Shown piece after piece: positions 1 to 12,300 of a stretch of DNA of 64,000 nucleotides; within the stretch, counting starts at the first letter, position 1; each line of letters opens with the position of its first letter. The translations under genes and the position numbers were made by a program. This DNA comes from Patiria miniata (Eukaryota > Echinodermata > Asteroidea > Valvatida > Asterinidae): NCBI RefSeq assembly GCF_015706575.1, contig NW_024037064.1, positions 6,509,427-6,573,426 on the forward strand. The letters run 5' to 3'. The notes beneath the pieces were generated by a model that searched no databases, was not told the origin of the DNA, and saw nothing but the letters and a program-made list of their open reading frames with translations.

Positions 1-523
1 GGTGAATTCAAATGACCAAACTTACACAGCTAGAAGCTCCGGAAAATTTGGATGCTCGTTTGTGCAATTTTATTTTAAAGACCCTATTGTTGAAATTGCA
101 TGATTAAAACGTGAAATTGCATGCTTCTAATGTGAAATTGATTGGTGTTTTTAGGTAATTGAATGTCGGCCGCCAAATGTGCTAAAATGGCCGGGAAAAC
201 CGATATCATTTAAATTTACATAAAATACTCCAATATGCGACGCATCAACACACCTTTGAAATATTTCCTAGTTTTTGAGTGAAATCCATATATCTATTTC
301 ATGATAACCTTGTGACGACCTATTTACCGATAGAAAGTGGACTGTGGAGACGTGTACAATTTGTTGTTCCCTATTATGCACATGTCTCCACATGGTACAG
401 TGTACCAGATCCCACATACACACCAATCTATGTAAACACCGGCAATCGTGGACCCCATATTGTCCGTAATCCTCATTGAGTTGTGGGGCACAACCCGACC
501 ATTCTTTGGATCTGTTACGATTA

Positions 524-524
<1 letters not shown>
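1..524. other. Noncoding flank left of the LINE array
   Basis: No credible gene is seen. Short reading frames here look random. A phrase near 447-470 (CAATCGTGGACCCC followed by ATTGTCC) recurs in similar form around 21030-21240, on the far side of the LINE array, so both flanks may hold copies of the same diverged repeat. Confidence 0.5.
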
Positions 525-568
<44 letters not shown>

Positions 569-570
569 TC
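525..570 (+). repeat. (CTTT)n microsatellite, target of LINE copy 1
   Basis: About eleven perfect CTTT units end exactly where LINE copy 1 begins (ATACGTACAACG). Shorter tracts of the same unit lie at both later LINE-LINE junctions (7488-7513 and 14431-14460). This repeated association indicates that the microsatellite is the insertion target rather than a chance neighbour. Confidence 0.9.
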
Positions 571-780
571 ATACGTACAACGTTCGAGCTCCGGAGTAAG
601 TAGGTGTTTTTGTGTATTTTAGACTTTGTTTGATTATTATTTCTTTACCACTGTGCTTTGTATTGCCGATACATCTTGCAAGACCGTTTCTAGCCTCTCG
701 GGTGTTTTCATTTTATTATATTTTCAGATTCATTTTTCGTTCGTCCCTGTTTAGCTTGATGCACTGTCTGACTGGCCGCC
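571..780 (+). promoter_or_regulatory. LINE 5' leader (probable internal promoter and 5' UTR)
   Basis: This 210-nt leader is nearly identical in all three copies (also 7514-7723 and 14461-14670). It ends in GCCGCCATGG, an optimal Kozak context that fixes the ORF1 start. LINEs need a promoter inside the transcribed unit. This leader is the obvious place for one, but no specific promoter motif was identified. Confidence 0.5.
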
Positions 781-2424
781 ATGGCTAGCCAGGCAGGGCC
801 CGCTATTCAGGGGCAGTCAACCGTAGGGGCGTCCGCTCCTAGCAAGCCCATTGTTCCTGGTGACGAGCCATTCAAGAACGTCACCAGGAACAATGGTGTT
901 ACTTTCCGTGCTACAGACACTGTATCCATACAATCCTACATCGATTCGTTCACTAATGTCCACCCTGCCAAAGATATCATCTCTGCTTCTCGTATTTCAA
1001 ATGGTCGTATTGCTATCTATCTCAGCTCGAGGGAGGCCGTCGTGGACGCTGTTCAACGTGGTCTCGACCATGACGGTTCTTTCCTTGAGCTGACTCCCCT
1101 CATCCGTCCTACTACCCGAATCACTTTATCTAATGTATACCCTGAAATCCCTAATTCCATCCTGGTTAATAATCTATCGTCATTCTGTAAAGTCGTATCC
1201 CAGATCCGCCCAATTCCCCTGGGCTTCAAAAATAAAGAACTCAGTCACATAATGTCTTTCCGGCGACACGTTCAGGTTCTGATCAATGACAATATTACAC
1301 CCCCGGATCACATCAACTTCTCCCACAACGGAGTAAATTACCGTGTGTTTCTTTCAACTGAGTCTGTGCGGTGCTTCAACTGTGGAGAGTTCGGCCATAT
1401 CAGTCGGGCATGCAAAAAGCAACCCTCCAACCCTCAGACCCACCCGGACAACCCTCTCAACCCACCCCCAGTTTTTGTACGTGGTAAATCAGATCCCAAA
1501 CATCCCCCCAAAAAATCCAAGACATCCTCTTCTCTGACAACAGTCGGGGGCGGCGCTGCTTCTGCGGACCGGGGCTCCGCGGTTCGGCCGGGCCTCAGTG
1601 CCTCGGCCGGCCCTGGTGCTCCGTCTGCGGGGGCGGTGGCCTCCGCGGGTGCCTCGGGTGGGGCTCCCGCCTCTGCTCCGGCGTCCGTTGGGGCGGGCGG
1701 CGGGGCTCCTCACGCGGCGTCCGCGGGGCCTCCGGCGGGGGCGTCCGGCGCGGCTGCCCCGGGGTCTGTTGCGGGGACCGATCCGTCGCCACCGGCGTCT
1801 GCTGGAGGCGTCGGGTCGGACTCTGCGGCCTCGGGCGCGTCGTCGTCGGGTGCCTCGGCCGGAGCTGCCTCCAAGAAAAAAACCGTATACATCTGGGGAA
1901 CACCACCAGCCCCTTCCCGCCTCTTCTCGGAAATAACCAAACGCAAAAAATCTCCCCCCTCCAATCCTGTTGACGAGACCCCCCGCCTCGTCCCCCTCAA
2001 ATCCCCCTCTCCCGTTCGCAAAATTGCCAGGAAAGTCATCTCTCCTATGCAAGTCACGTCTCCCACTGTATCCCAGGCCCTAGATGCCGTTTCTCCCACC
2101 CCCTCCACGCCCGCCCCCTCCACGCCCGCCTCCACGGCTGACGGCACTGACACGGACTCCACGCTGTGGGAGGACTCGCAGGCCGACGATGATCCCTTCG
2201 GCTCTGCGGGTCTTCCCACTTGCAAAGGACCTCTCAAACCTGACGAACTCCTGGCTTTTCTCAAAGCGGTCAAATCCAGCAAAAAACCTGAACTTGTCGC
2301 GCGGAAATTCACCTCAAACATCCCAGGTCTTGCTGCTCAACTAAAACCCCTGAAAAATAGCCCTCTGCTTAAACGAAACTTGCAACAGAGGATCTACAAA
2401 CTCATCAAAAATCTAGATGTCTGA
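781..2424 (+). CDS. LINE ORF1 protein, copy 1 (intact, 547 aa)
   Basis: This is a nucleic-acid-binding protein that should coat the element's RNA in the ribonucleoprotein particle. The N-terminal ~190 residues match the ORF1 fold seen in Tx1-like elements (LSNVYPEIPNSILVNNL, SFRRHVQVLIN), followed by one CX2CX4HX4C zinc knuckle with C198, C201, H206 and C211. Residues ~245-370 are a GC-rich, low-complexity Ala/Gly/Ser/Pro tract. A basic, proline-rich stretch and an acidic segment follow. The C-terminus (ending near FTSNIPGL...KNLDV) is conserved in copy 3. The start is set by a perfect Kozak context. ORF2 begins 21 nt after the stop. This is the only intact ORF1 of the three copies. Confidence 0.92.
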   Translation: MASQAGPAIQGQSTVGASAPSKPIVPGDEPFKNVTRNNGVTFRATDTVSIQSYIDSFTNVHPAKDIISASRISNGRIAIYLSSREAVVDAVQRGLDHDGSFLELTPLIRPTTRITLSNVYPEIPNSILVNNLSSFCKVVSQIRPIPLGFKNKELSHIMSFRRHVQVLINDNITPPDHINFSHNGVNYRVFLSTESVRCFNCGEFGHISRACKKQPSNPQTHPDNPLNPPPVFVRGKSDPKHPPKKSKTSSSLTTVGGGAASADRGSAVRPGLSASAGPGAPSAGAVASAGASGGAPASAPASVGAGGGAPHAASAGPPAGASGAAAPGSVAGTDPSPPASAGGVGSDSAASGASSSGASAGAASKKKTVYIWGTPPAPSRLFSEITKRKKSPPSNPVDETPRLVPLKSPSPVRKIARKVISPMQVTSPTVSQALDAVSPTPSTPAPSTPASTADGTDTDSTLWEDSQADDDPFGSAGLPTCKGPLKPDELLAFLKAVKSSKKPELVARKFTSNIPGLAAQLKPLKNSPLLKRNLQQRIYKLIKNLDV

Positions 2425-2445
2425 TTTATTTCCCTCTATTTCACT

Positions 2446-5400
2446 ATGGTTTCTGCTCAACTCACTCATTTTATTTTTGTAATGACACTGTCACTGATGA
2501 CTTTAAACGCGAGGGGCTGTTCCTCCTCGGTCAAACACGCCTCTCTTCACACATATGTTGATACGCTTTGTAATAAACCGGACATCATTTTTCTCCAGGA
2601 AACTTGCAATTTAAACGATCATTTTTCTTCCTGGAGTTCCTGGCCTAGTTATACTCCGCTTTGTAATCCCAGCCCCTCGCGCGGATCCGGGGTCACTACC
2701 CTCGTTAGAAATAACATATCCATTCTTGAATCTTCCTCCATTTACGATTGTTATGCTACTTATACTAAAATCTCGCATAATGACGTCATTTTTTATCTCT
2801 ACAATATTCTTATCCCTCAATCTGATAGTGAAGCCTTAAAAGTCATCGACTGCATTTACAAGCACAGTGACCCCCTCAGTGACGGTGTCATTATAGTCGG
2901 AGGTGACTTTAATTGTACTTTTGATCCCGAGATGGATCGTTTAAATATGCCGACCGAGCGTCGTCCCAGAATTTCCGTGGCTCTCAAAAACATTCTGAAC
3001 AAACTCTCTTTGTACGACGTCTGGCGCAGACGGAACCCAGAGGAAAAAAAGTACACCTGGTACAGAGCTAACCCCTCCAGCCAGTATGGCGTTTCAAAAG
3101 CCAGACTGGACCGCTTTTATCTCCCCACTGCTCTTTTGTCCTCCGTCTCATTGTGCAAAATTCTTCCCTGTTCTTTGTCTGACCATTCGGCTGTGACCGT
3201 CACTATTAAGCTTCCCTCCTCTAACTGTAAAGGAAGCGCCTATTGGCATTTTAATAACTCTCTCTTAGACGATCAGGCCTACAGAGAACTGATTGCAGAT
3301 TTCTGGACTGGCTGGAGGGAGAGACAAAACGAATTCCCCGACATTTGCGCGTGGTGGGATTTTGGCAAGATCCAAATAAAAACCCTCACCCAAATGTACG
3401 GGTCGAAAATCGCCAAAGAAAAACGTGACACCCTGCTCAGGATTAACAAAACTATTGAAAACCTTCTGTCTGCGCCAGACTTTAACGAAGATACTAAACG
3501 CATTCTTGATGAACAAAGAGATGAATTGAATAAAATTCTTAACAATGAAGCTCGGGGTGCCCTCGTCAGGGCCCGTTTTCAACATGTCAATGAGGTCGAC
3601 ACATGTTCGTCCTACTTCTTCAGTCTTGAAAAGTCTCGTTCTCAGTCTAAATCTTTTTCCAGTATTCGCCTTGCTTCCGGCGATCTCACGGACGATCCTG
3701 CACAGATTAAAAAACACGTCCGTGATTTTTATCAAAACTTGTACAGCCGACCTCAGACTGACGAGGGCGCCCTAGAGCACATTTTAAATGATGTGCCTAG
3801 ACTCGATTCAGTCGACTCGGAGGATCTTGATGTTCCTCCCAGTCTGGAAGAACTCGATGCTGCGGTTAAGCAACTTGGCAAAAATAAAACTCCCGGCCTA
3901 GACGGTCTCACCTCTGAATTTTTTCAAGCCTTCTGGCCTCTCTTCAAAGACGATTTATTCTCCGTTTTTTTCTCACGCCTGTAGTACCGGAATTCTTCCG
4001 CATTCTTTCCGTCGAGCTGTCATCACGCTCATTCCAAAAAAGGGAGATCTTTCCGACATAGCCAATTGGCGTCCGGTTTCCCTCCTGAACACCGACTACA
4101 AAATCTTTGCCAAGTTGCTTGCCAATCGTTTAAAACAATTTATTGGCAATGTAGTCCACCAAGACCAGTGTTACTGCGCTCCTGGTCGGACAATTTATGA
4201 CAATATTTCTCTCATTAGAGATATCATCAATTTCTGTAATTTCAATGATGTTCCTTTGGCCGTGGTCAACTTGGATCAAAAGAAAGCTTTTGACAGCGTT
4301 GACCACGGTTATCTGTTTAATACTATGAGAGCCATGGGTTTTGGAGATGCTTTTATATCATATATTAATCTCTTGTATAATGGTGCCGAGAGCCTGGTGA
4401 AGGTGTGCGGCTCTTTAACTGCACCCTTCACCTTCGACAAGGGCATCCGTCAAGGATGCCCGCTCTCGGGCCTTCTCTACTCCATTGCCATAGAGCCTTT
4501 TCTTAACAAACTCCGTAATAATCTGAATCAACATAGTTTTCTTCTTCCTGGCACCGACAAATACGTTTCGGTCTCGGCGTATGCCGATGATATCTCTCTC
4601 TTTGTCACTTCCGACAACGGTTTTAAAATAATTGAGCAAACCTATGCTATTTTCAGTAGAGCCTCCGCTGCAAGTTTAAATACTCAAAAATCCCAGGGGC
4701 TGTGGGTCGGTTCGTGGACCGGACGAGTCGACCGGCCCCTGAATTTTCAGTGGAACAGTCAAGGTCTTACCTTTCTTGGAGTTCGCTTGGGAAACACCCA
4801 CGATTTCCTTAAACAAAACTGGGCCATCTGCAAAGAAAAACTTCACAAAACTCTGTCTCAGTGGAAACGTCTCTCTTCGACCCTATCCTTTAAAGGTAAA
4901 ATTCTCGTGGCCAATCAACTCGCTGCTTCTAAACTCTTTCATATCTTGGCCGTTCTTTCCCCACCCGAAAATGTCCTGAGCGAACTCCAGGAACTGCTGG
5001 TCGACTTCGTCTGGTCCGGGAAGAGACATTATCTCAAAAAACAAATTCTCTATCAGAGACCCGACAGAGGCGGACTCGGTCTTGCATGCCTCCAAGCACG
5101 CACGCTCGCTTACAGAATGTCCACTATCCAACGCTTTCTCGGTCTGTGTCCTCATCCTGCCTACACCATGGTTAGCTACTTTCTCCGTCGTTACAAAAAA
5201 CTCGACTTTGATTTCCAACTCTTTCAACTTGATCTCGATCCCAAATTCTATATCAGCATTCCTCCACTCTACGGCGAGCTTCTGCGTGCTTGGAAGGCAT
5301 CCGGAGCTCGAATCGAAATACCATCGGATCAGATCAGTCATGTTATCAACATCCCTATCAATAGCACTCTCCTCGAACACGCGGCTGACGATGGGAACAC

Positions 5401-6346
5401 CTGTTCTCGACTCCTCTCGTGCGGGATCAGGATCGTTCGTCATCTTCTTCATCCCTTCACCGGTCGCTGGCTGGAAGCCGAAGATCTACCCTTCGCCCCG
5501 TCCATTTTCCGTCGTCCCTCCCTCCGCCTCATTGACAGATTGCTTCGCCGCCTGCGTCTCGCCCTCCGCTCGTCTTTTCCGTCTCTCATCGGCTCCTGTG
5601 GTCTGCTATCTCCTCCGACTCCTCTCCGCACCGTCCCCTGCTTTCCGGATAATCCGATCCCCTTTTTCATCGCTCCCGACCTCAACGGACTCTCGCTATC
5701 CTCCAAGACCCTTTACGATATCTTCAACGTTTCCGTCAACTGCCACCCTCCCACTACAATCACTCACTGGCATCGCATCGGTTTCTTCAATAACTCTGAC
5801 TTCTCCATCCCCTGGACTCAAATCTACAAGCTTCCCACTTCCAAGAAAGAAGGCGACGTCCAGTTTCGACTTCTTCATAACTTCCTGCCTTCTCTCCCTG
5901 TTCTTCATCACCTCAACCCGGATATCTCCCCGTCCTGCGGATGGTGTGGAGAGGAAGGAACTGTCGTCCACCTCTTCATCCTGTGCTCTGCCATCCAACC
6001 CGCCCTCAACCTTCTACACGCCTTGCTGTCCCGTCTTCTTCCGGATCTCCGCCTCAACTTTGACCTCTACTGGATCCTGATCCCAAACGCCAGGAGTCGA
6101 GACCGGGACGCGGTCAAACTCGCTAATTTCCTCATCGTCAGCCTAAAAAATGTAATCTACTGGTCCTATCGCTCTACTACCTTTTCCGATCCTCTTCTCG
6201 TCTGGTCTCATCGTCTAAAATCTAAAATCCTCATCGAATATCACTACCACCGGTTAAACTCATCCCTTGATCTTTTTCTCAAAAAATGGTACATTAACGA
6301 TTCTCTCTTTACTGTAGCCGACAATAAGATAACGTGGCTGATCTGA
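2446..6346 (+). pseudogene. LINE ORF2, copy 1: APE endonuclease-reverse transcriptase with one frameshift
   Basis: This is the counterpart of the intact ORF2 in copy 2. The first 512 codons (2446-3984) cover the endonuclease and the start of the reverse transcriptase. A run of seven T at 3965-3971, where copy 2 has six, shifts the frame and causes a stop at 3984. The rest, including the YADD catalytic motif and the C-terminal CCHC motif, is open in the shifted frame to 6346. No other break was seen, so this looks like a recent, single-base inactivation (or a sequencing or assembly slip in a homopolymer). Confidence 0.9.
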
Positions 6347-7487
6347 TCACTATTCTCTTTGCTTCCCCTTCCTTTGTAAATACATCCCCTCCCCTTCCCA
6401 GGGTCGCCGTTGCGTGGGTTGTCCCGCCGACCCAAAAGCGGGACGTTGTGCTTTTTGCACAGCCCACCTCGACGACCCTATTTTTCCCACCCGGGGCTTA
6501 CCGGTAGTGGGCGTGTAACATGCCCACACCAGAGATGCCGGTGACCCCACTCCTTTCTCCCCTCCCTCTCCTTACCCTCCCCCTCCTTACCCCCCCCCCC
6601 CTTGAATACTGTTTTAGTTTCACAGATGCTTCTATGCATTTCGTTGCGTACTATTTTTCTGTTCATTTGTTTTCTATTGTATAATTGATATTGTCTTATT
6701 CCTCTATATAGTTCTGTCATTTTTGCAAGATTCTTATTTGCACTTGTTCGTTTATAATTTACTTTTGGGTGAAAATTACTTCAGTTTATTGATCATGTAT
6801 TTTCTTGTTCTGTTCTCGTTTACATTTTGTTGTTTGCATCTGATATAATGATCTTTTGGATATAATGATCTTTTTCTGTGCGTTAATTTCTGTCTTTGAT
6901 TGTTCGTATATATTTTGTACAATTTGTTTTTGTTGATCCCATCTTCCAACTAAATTACTTCTAAAGAATTTTCTGTTTTGTTTTTTTGGTTGTCTTTAAT
7001 AGTTTTTGTTTACAAGAAGACGGGAGAGATTGAGTAGCCGGCGGGCGGAGTGGCGGGGTTGGTGTGCGGGCTCGGGCGGGGTGCTGGTGCTTGTGTTTCG
7101 TCGCCGCGGTTTGCCGGTTTGGCAGTAGTACACAGCCAATAGGTGTGCCGCGGCGGCGTCACGTGGTGCCGGCGCTTCGCTTGGGCTTGTGTTTCGGCCT
7201 GTTGTTTGCGCTGCTCGCTGGTTGCTTGGATTTTCCCGATTTTCTTGCCTGTTCCCTTCATAATGATAATGATAATTTCTTTTAGTTTTCAATTACTTTT
7301 TCGTGTTTACTTTACAAAGAGAATTGTTCGTCTTTAAAATAATTGTGTTTTGGATAATTTTGTTACTGTTTATTATTTACTTTAGTATACAAATCTTTTA
7401 TTTGTAATTGTTTTAGTTGCTTTGTATATAGTTGTTTTGGATATGTTTTCAATTGAAATAAAGTTTTCATTTGAAAAGTCAAAAAAG
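6347..7487 (+). other. LINE 3' UTR, copy 1
   Basis: There is no coding content. The order is: a C-rich pyrimidine stretch (about 6550-6602), an AT-rich section, a compact GC-rich block at about 7020-7240 with the look of a structured RNA, and AATAAA at 7457-7462 about 25 nt before the end. The tail is a short A-run that abuts (CTTT)n. Copy 2 has the same layout at 13291-14430. Copy 3 stops before the GC-rich block. Confidence 0.8.
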
Positions 7488-7513
7488 TCTTTCTTTCTTT
7501 CTTTCTTTCTTTC
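7488..7513 (+). repeat. (CTTT)n junction between LINE copies 1 and 2
   Basis: About six CTTT units separate the 3' end of copy 1 from the first base of copy 2. No other sequence lies between the two elements. Confidence 0.92.
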
Positions 7514-7723
7514 ATACGTACAACGTTCGAGCTCCGGAGTAAGTAGGTGTTTTTGTGTATTTTAGACTTTGTTTGATTATTATTTCTTTACCACTGTGCT
7601 TTGTATTGCCGATACATCTTGCAAGACCGTTTCTAGCCTCTCGGGTGTTTTCATTTTATTATATTTTCAGATTCATTTTTCGTTCGTCCCTGTTTAGCTT
7701 GATGCACTGTCTGACTGGCCGCC

Positions 7724-9369
7724 ATGGCTAGCCAGGCAGGGCCCGCTATTCATGGGCAGTCAACCGTAGGGGCGTCCGCTCCTAGCAAGCCCATTGTTCC
7801 TGGTGACGAGCCATTCAAGAACGTCACCAGGAACAATGGTGTTACTTTCCGTGCTACAGACACTGTATCCATACAATCCTACATCGATTCGTTCACTAAT
7901 GTCCACCCTGCCAAAGATATCATCTCTGCTTCTCGTATTTCAAATGGTCGTATTGCTATCTATCTCAGCTCGAGGGAGGCCGTCGTGGAAGCTGTTCAAC
8001 GTGGTCTCGACCATGACGGTTCTTTCTTTTAGCTGACTCCCCTCATCCGTCCTACTACCCGAATCACTTTATCTAATGTATACCCTGAAATCCCTAATTC
8101 CATCCTGGTAAATAATCTCTCGTCATTCTGTAAAGTCGTATCCCAGATCCGCCCCATTCCCCTGGGCTTCAAAAATAAAGAACTCAGTCACATAATGTCT
8201 TTCCGGCGACACGTTCAGGTTCTGATCAATGACAATATTACACCCCCGGATCACATCAACTTCTCCCACAACGGAGTAAATTACCGTGTGTTTCTTTCAA
8301 CTGAGTCCGTGCGGTGCTTTAACTGTGGAGAGTTCGGCCATATCAGTCGGGCATGCAAAAAGCAACCCTCCAACCATCAGACCCACCCGGACAACCCTCT
8401 CAACCCACCCCCGGTTTTTGTACGTGGTAAATCAGATCCCAAGCATCCCCCCAAAAAATCCAAGACATCCTCTTCTCTGACAACAGTCGGGAGCGGCGCT
8501 ACTTCTGCGGACCGGGGCTCCGCGGTTCGGCCGGGCCTCAGTGCCTCGGCCGGCCCTGGTGCTCCGTCTGCGGGGGCGGTGGCCTCCGCGGGTGTCTCGG
8601 GTGGGGCTCCTGCCTCTGCTCCGGCGTCTGTTGGGGCGGGCGGCGGGGCTCCGCACGCGGCGTCCGCGGGGCCTCCGGCGGGAGCGTCCGGCACGGCTGC
8701 CCCGGGGTCTGTTGCGGGGACCGATCCGTCGCCACCGGCGTCTGCTGGAGGCGTCGGGTCGGACTCTGCGACCTCGGGCGCGTCGTCGTCGGGTGCCTCG
8801 GCCGGAGCTGCCTCCAAGAAAAAAACCGTATACATCTGGGGAACACCACCGGCCCCTTCCCGCCTCTTCTCGGAAATAACCAAACGCAAAAAATCTCCCC
8901 CCTCCAATCCTGTTGACGAGACCCCCCCCCGCCTCGTCCCCCTCAAATCCCCCTCTCCCGTTCGCAAAATTGCCAGGAAAGTCATCTCTCCGATGCAAGT
9001 CTCGTCTCCCACTGTATCCCAGGCCCTAGATGCCGTTTCTCCCACCCCCTCCACGCCCGCCCCCTCCACGCCCGCCTCCACGGCTGACGGCACTGACACG
9101 GACTCCACGCTGTGGGAGGACTCGCAGGCCGACGATGATCCTTTCGGCTCTGCGGGTCTTCCCACTTGCAAAGGACCTCTCAAACCTGATGAACTCCTGG
9201 CATTTCTCAAAGCGGTTAAATCCAGCAAAAACCTGAACTTGTCGCGCGGAAATTCACCTCAAACATCCCAGGTCTTGCTGCTCAACTAAAACCCCTGAAA
9301 AATAGCCCTCTGCTTAAACGAAACTTGCAACAGAGGATCTACTAACTCATCAAAAATCTAGATGTCTGA
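7724..9369 (+). pseudogene. LINE ORF1, copy 2 (premature stop and C-terminal frameshift)
   Basis: This is the same protein as ORF1 of copy 1, but damaged twice. Codon 103 is TAG at 8030-8032, where copies 1 and 3 have GAG, so translation from the normal start gives only 102 residues. The remainder, including the zinc knuckle, is open from about 8033 to 9289. Loss of one A in the run near 9230 then changes the last ~50 residues to an unrelated ending at 9289. A three-base C insertion near 8925 keeps frame. An internal ATG at 8195 could allow a shortened product with the knuckle, but this is speculative. Confidence 0.9.
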
Positions 9370-9390
9370 TTTATTTCCCTCTATTTCACT

Positions 9391-12300
9391 ATGGTTTCTG
9401 CTCAACTCACTCATTTTATTTTTGTAATGACACTGTCACTGATGACTTTAAACGCGAGGGGCTGTTCCTCCTCGGTCAAACACGCCTCTCTTCACACATA
9501 TGTTGATACGCTTTGTAATAAACCGGACATCATTTTTCTCCAGGAAACTTGCAATTTAAACGATCATTTTTCTTCCTGGAGTTCCTGGCCTAGTTATACT
9601 CCGCTTTGTAATCCCAGCCCCTCGCGCGGATCCGGGGTCACTACTCTCGTTAGAAATAACATTTCCATTCTTGAATCTTCCTCCATTTACGATTGTTATG
9701 CTACTTATACTAAAATCTCGCATAACGACGTCATTTTTTATCTCTACAATATTCTTATCCCTCAATCTGATAGTGAAGCCTTAAAAGTCATCGACTGCAT
9801 TTACAAGCACAGTGACCCCCTCAGTGACGGTGTCATTATAGTCGGAGGTGACTTTAATTGTACTTTTGATCCCGAGTTGGATCGTTTAAATATGCCGACC
9901 GAGCGTCGTCCCAGAATTTCCGTGGCTCTCAAAAACATTCTGAACAAACTCTCTTTGTACGACGTCTGGCGCAGACGGAACCCCGAGGAAAAAAAGTACA
10001 CCTGGTACAGAGCTAACCCCTCCAGCCAGTATGGCGTTTCAAAAGCCAGACTTGACCGCTTTTATCTCCCCACTGCTCTTTTGTCCTCCGTCTCATTGTG
10101 TAAAATTCTTCCCTGTTCTTTGTCTGACCATTCGGCTGTGACCGTCACTATTAAGCTTCCCTCCTCTAACTGTAAAGGAAGCGCCTATTGGCATTTTAAT
10201 AACTCTCTCTTAGACGATCAGGCCTACAGAGAACTGATTGCAGATTTCTGGACTGGCTGGAGGGAGAGACAAAACGAATTCCCCGACATTTGCGCGTGGT
10301 GGGATTTTGGCAAGATCCAAATAAAAACCCTCACCCAAATGTACGGGTCGAAAATCGCCAAAGAAAAACGTGACGCCCTGCTCAGGATTAACAAAACTAT
10401 TGAAAACCTTCTGTCTGCGCCAGACTTTAACGAAGATACTAAACGCATTCTTGATGAACAAAGAGATGAATTGAATAAAATTCTTAACAATGAAGCTCGG
10501 GGTGCCCTCGTCAGGGCCCGTTTTCAACATGTCAATGAGGTCGACACATGTTCGTCCTACTTCTTCAATCTTGAAAAGTCTCGTTCTCAGTCTAAATCTT
10601 TTTCCAGTATTCGCCTTTCTTCCGGCGATCTCACGGACGATCCTGCACAGATTAAAAAAAACGTCCGTGATTTTTATCAAAACTTGTACAGCCGACCTCA
10701 GACTGACGAGGGCGCCCAAGAGCACATTTTAAATGATGTGCCTAGACTCGAATCAGTCGACTCGGAGGATCTTGATGTTCCTCCCAGTCTGAAAGAACTC
10801 GATGCTGCGGTTAAGCAACTTGGCAAAAATAAAACTCCCGGCCTAGACGGTCTCACCTCTGAATTTTTTCAAGCCTTCTGGCCTCTCTTCAAAGACGATT
10901 TATTCTCCGTTTTTTCTCACGCCTGTAGTACCGGAATTCTTCCGCATTCTTTCCGTCGAGCTGTCATCACGCTCATTCCAAAAAAGGGAGATCTTTCCGA
11001 CATAGCCAATTGGCGTCCGGTTTCCCTCCTGAACACCGACTACAAAATCTTTGCCAAGTTGCTTGCCAATCGTTTAAAACAATTTATTGGCAATGTAGTC
11101 CACCAAGACCAGTGTTACTGCGCTCCTGGTCGGACAATTTATGACAATATTTCTCTCATTAGAGATATCATAAATTTCTGTAATTTCAATGATGTTCCTT
11201 TGGCCGTGGTCAACTTGGATCAAAAGAAAGCTTTTGACAGCGTTGACCACGGTTATCTGTTTAATACTATGAGAGCCATGGGTTTTGGAGACGCTTTTAT
11301 ATCATATATTAATCTCTTGTATAATGGTGCCGAGAGCCTGGTGAAGGTGTGCGGCTCTTTAACTGCACCCTTCACCTTCGACAAGGGCATCCGTCAAGGG
11401 TGCCCGCTCTCGGGCCTTCTCTACTCCATTGCCATAGAGCCTTTTCTTAACAAACTCCGTAATAATCTGAATCAACATAGTTTTCTTCTTCCCGGCACCG
11501 ATAAATACGTTTCGGTCTCGGCATATGCCGATGATATCTCTCTCTGTGTCACCTCCGACAACGGTTTTAAAATAATTGAGCAAACCTATGCTATTTTCAG
11601 TAGAGCCTCTGCTGCAAGTTTAAATACTCAAAAATCCCAGGGGCTGTGGGTCGGTTCGTGGACCGGACGAGTCGACCGGCCCCTGAATTTTCAGTGGAAC
11701 AGTCAAGGTCTTACCTTTCTTGGAGTTCGCTTGGGAAACACCCACGATTTCCTTAAACAAAACTGGGCCATCTGCAAAGAAAAACTTTACAAAACTCTGA
11801 CCCAGTGGAAACGTCTCTCTTCGACCCTATCCTTTAAAGGTAAAATTCTCGTGGCCAATCAACTCGCTGCTTCTAAACTCTTTCATATCTTGGCCGTTCT
11901 TTCCCCACCCGAAAATGTCCTGAGCGAACTCCAGGGACTGCTGGTCGACTTCGTCTGGTCCGGGAAGAGACATTATCTCAAAAAACAAATTCTCTATCAG
12001 AGACCCGACAGAGGCGGACTCGGTCTTGCATGCCTCCAAGCACGCACGCTCGCTTACAGAATGTCCACTATCCAACGCTTTCTCGGTCTGTGTCCTCATC
12101 CTGCCTACACCATGGTTAGCTACTTTCTCCGTCGTTACAAAAAACTCGACTTTGATTTCCAACTCTTTCAACTTGATCTCGATCCCAAATTCTATATCAG
12201 CATTCCTCCACTCTACGGCGAGCTTCTGCGTGCTTGGAAGGAATCCGGAGCTCGAATCGAAATACCATCGGATCAGATCAGTCATGTTATCAACATCCCT

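Larger units (their letters stand above)
571..7487 (+). mobile_element. Tx1/L1-group LINE, copy 1 (full length, ORF2 frameshifted)
   Basis: This is a complete non-LTR retrotransposon: 210-nt 5' leader, ORF1 with a CCHC knuckle, ORF2 with an APE-type endonuclease and reverse transcriptase, then a ~1.1-kb 3' UTR with AATAAA. It is flanked on both sides by (CTTT)n. The start-to-start distance to copy 2 is 6943 bp. The reverse transcriptase wording (LIPKKGD, NWRPVSLLN, YKIFAKLLANRLK) and the ORF1 layout are typical of the L1/Tx1 group. That is a family-level judgement from memory, not a database result. Confidence 0.93.

Noticed and set aside
1489-2321. Long minus-strand open frames opposite LINE ORF1 (also at 8377-9228 and 15309-15997)
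   Set aside because: They mirror the GC-rich Ala/Gly/Ser/Pro tract of ORF1, where stops are rare on any strand. They are Arg/Pro- or Ala/Gly-rich and have no domain.
4883-5452. 189-aa minus-strand frame opposite LINE ORF2 (also at 11827-12396)
   Set aside because: It is the antisense shadow of a conserved coding region and has no independent signal.
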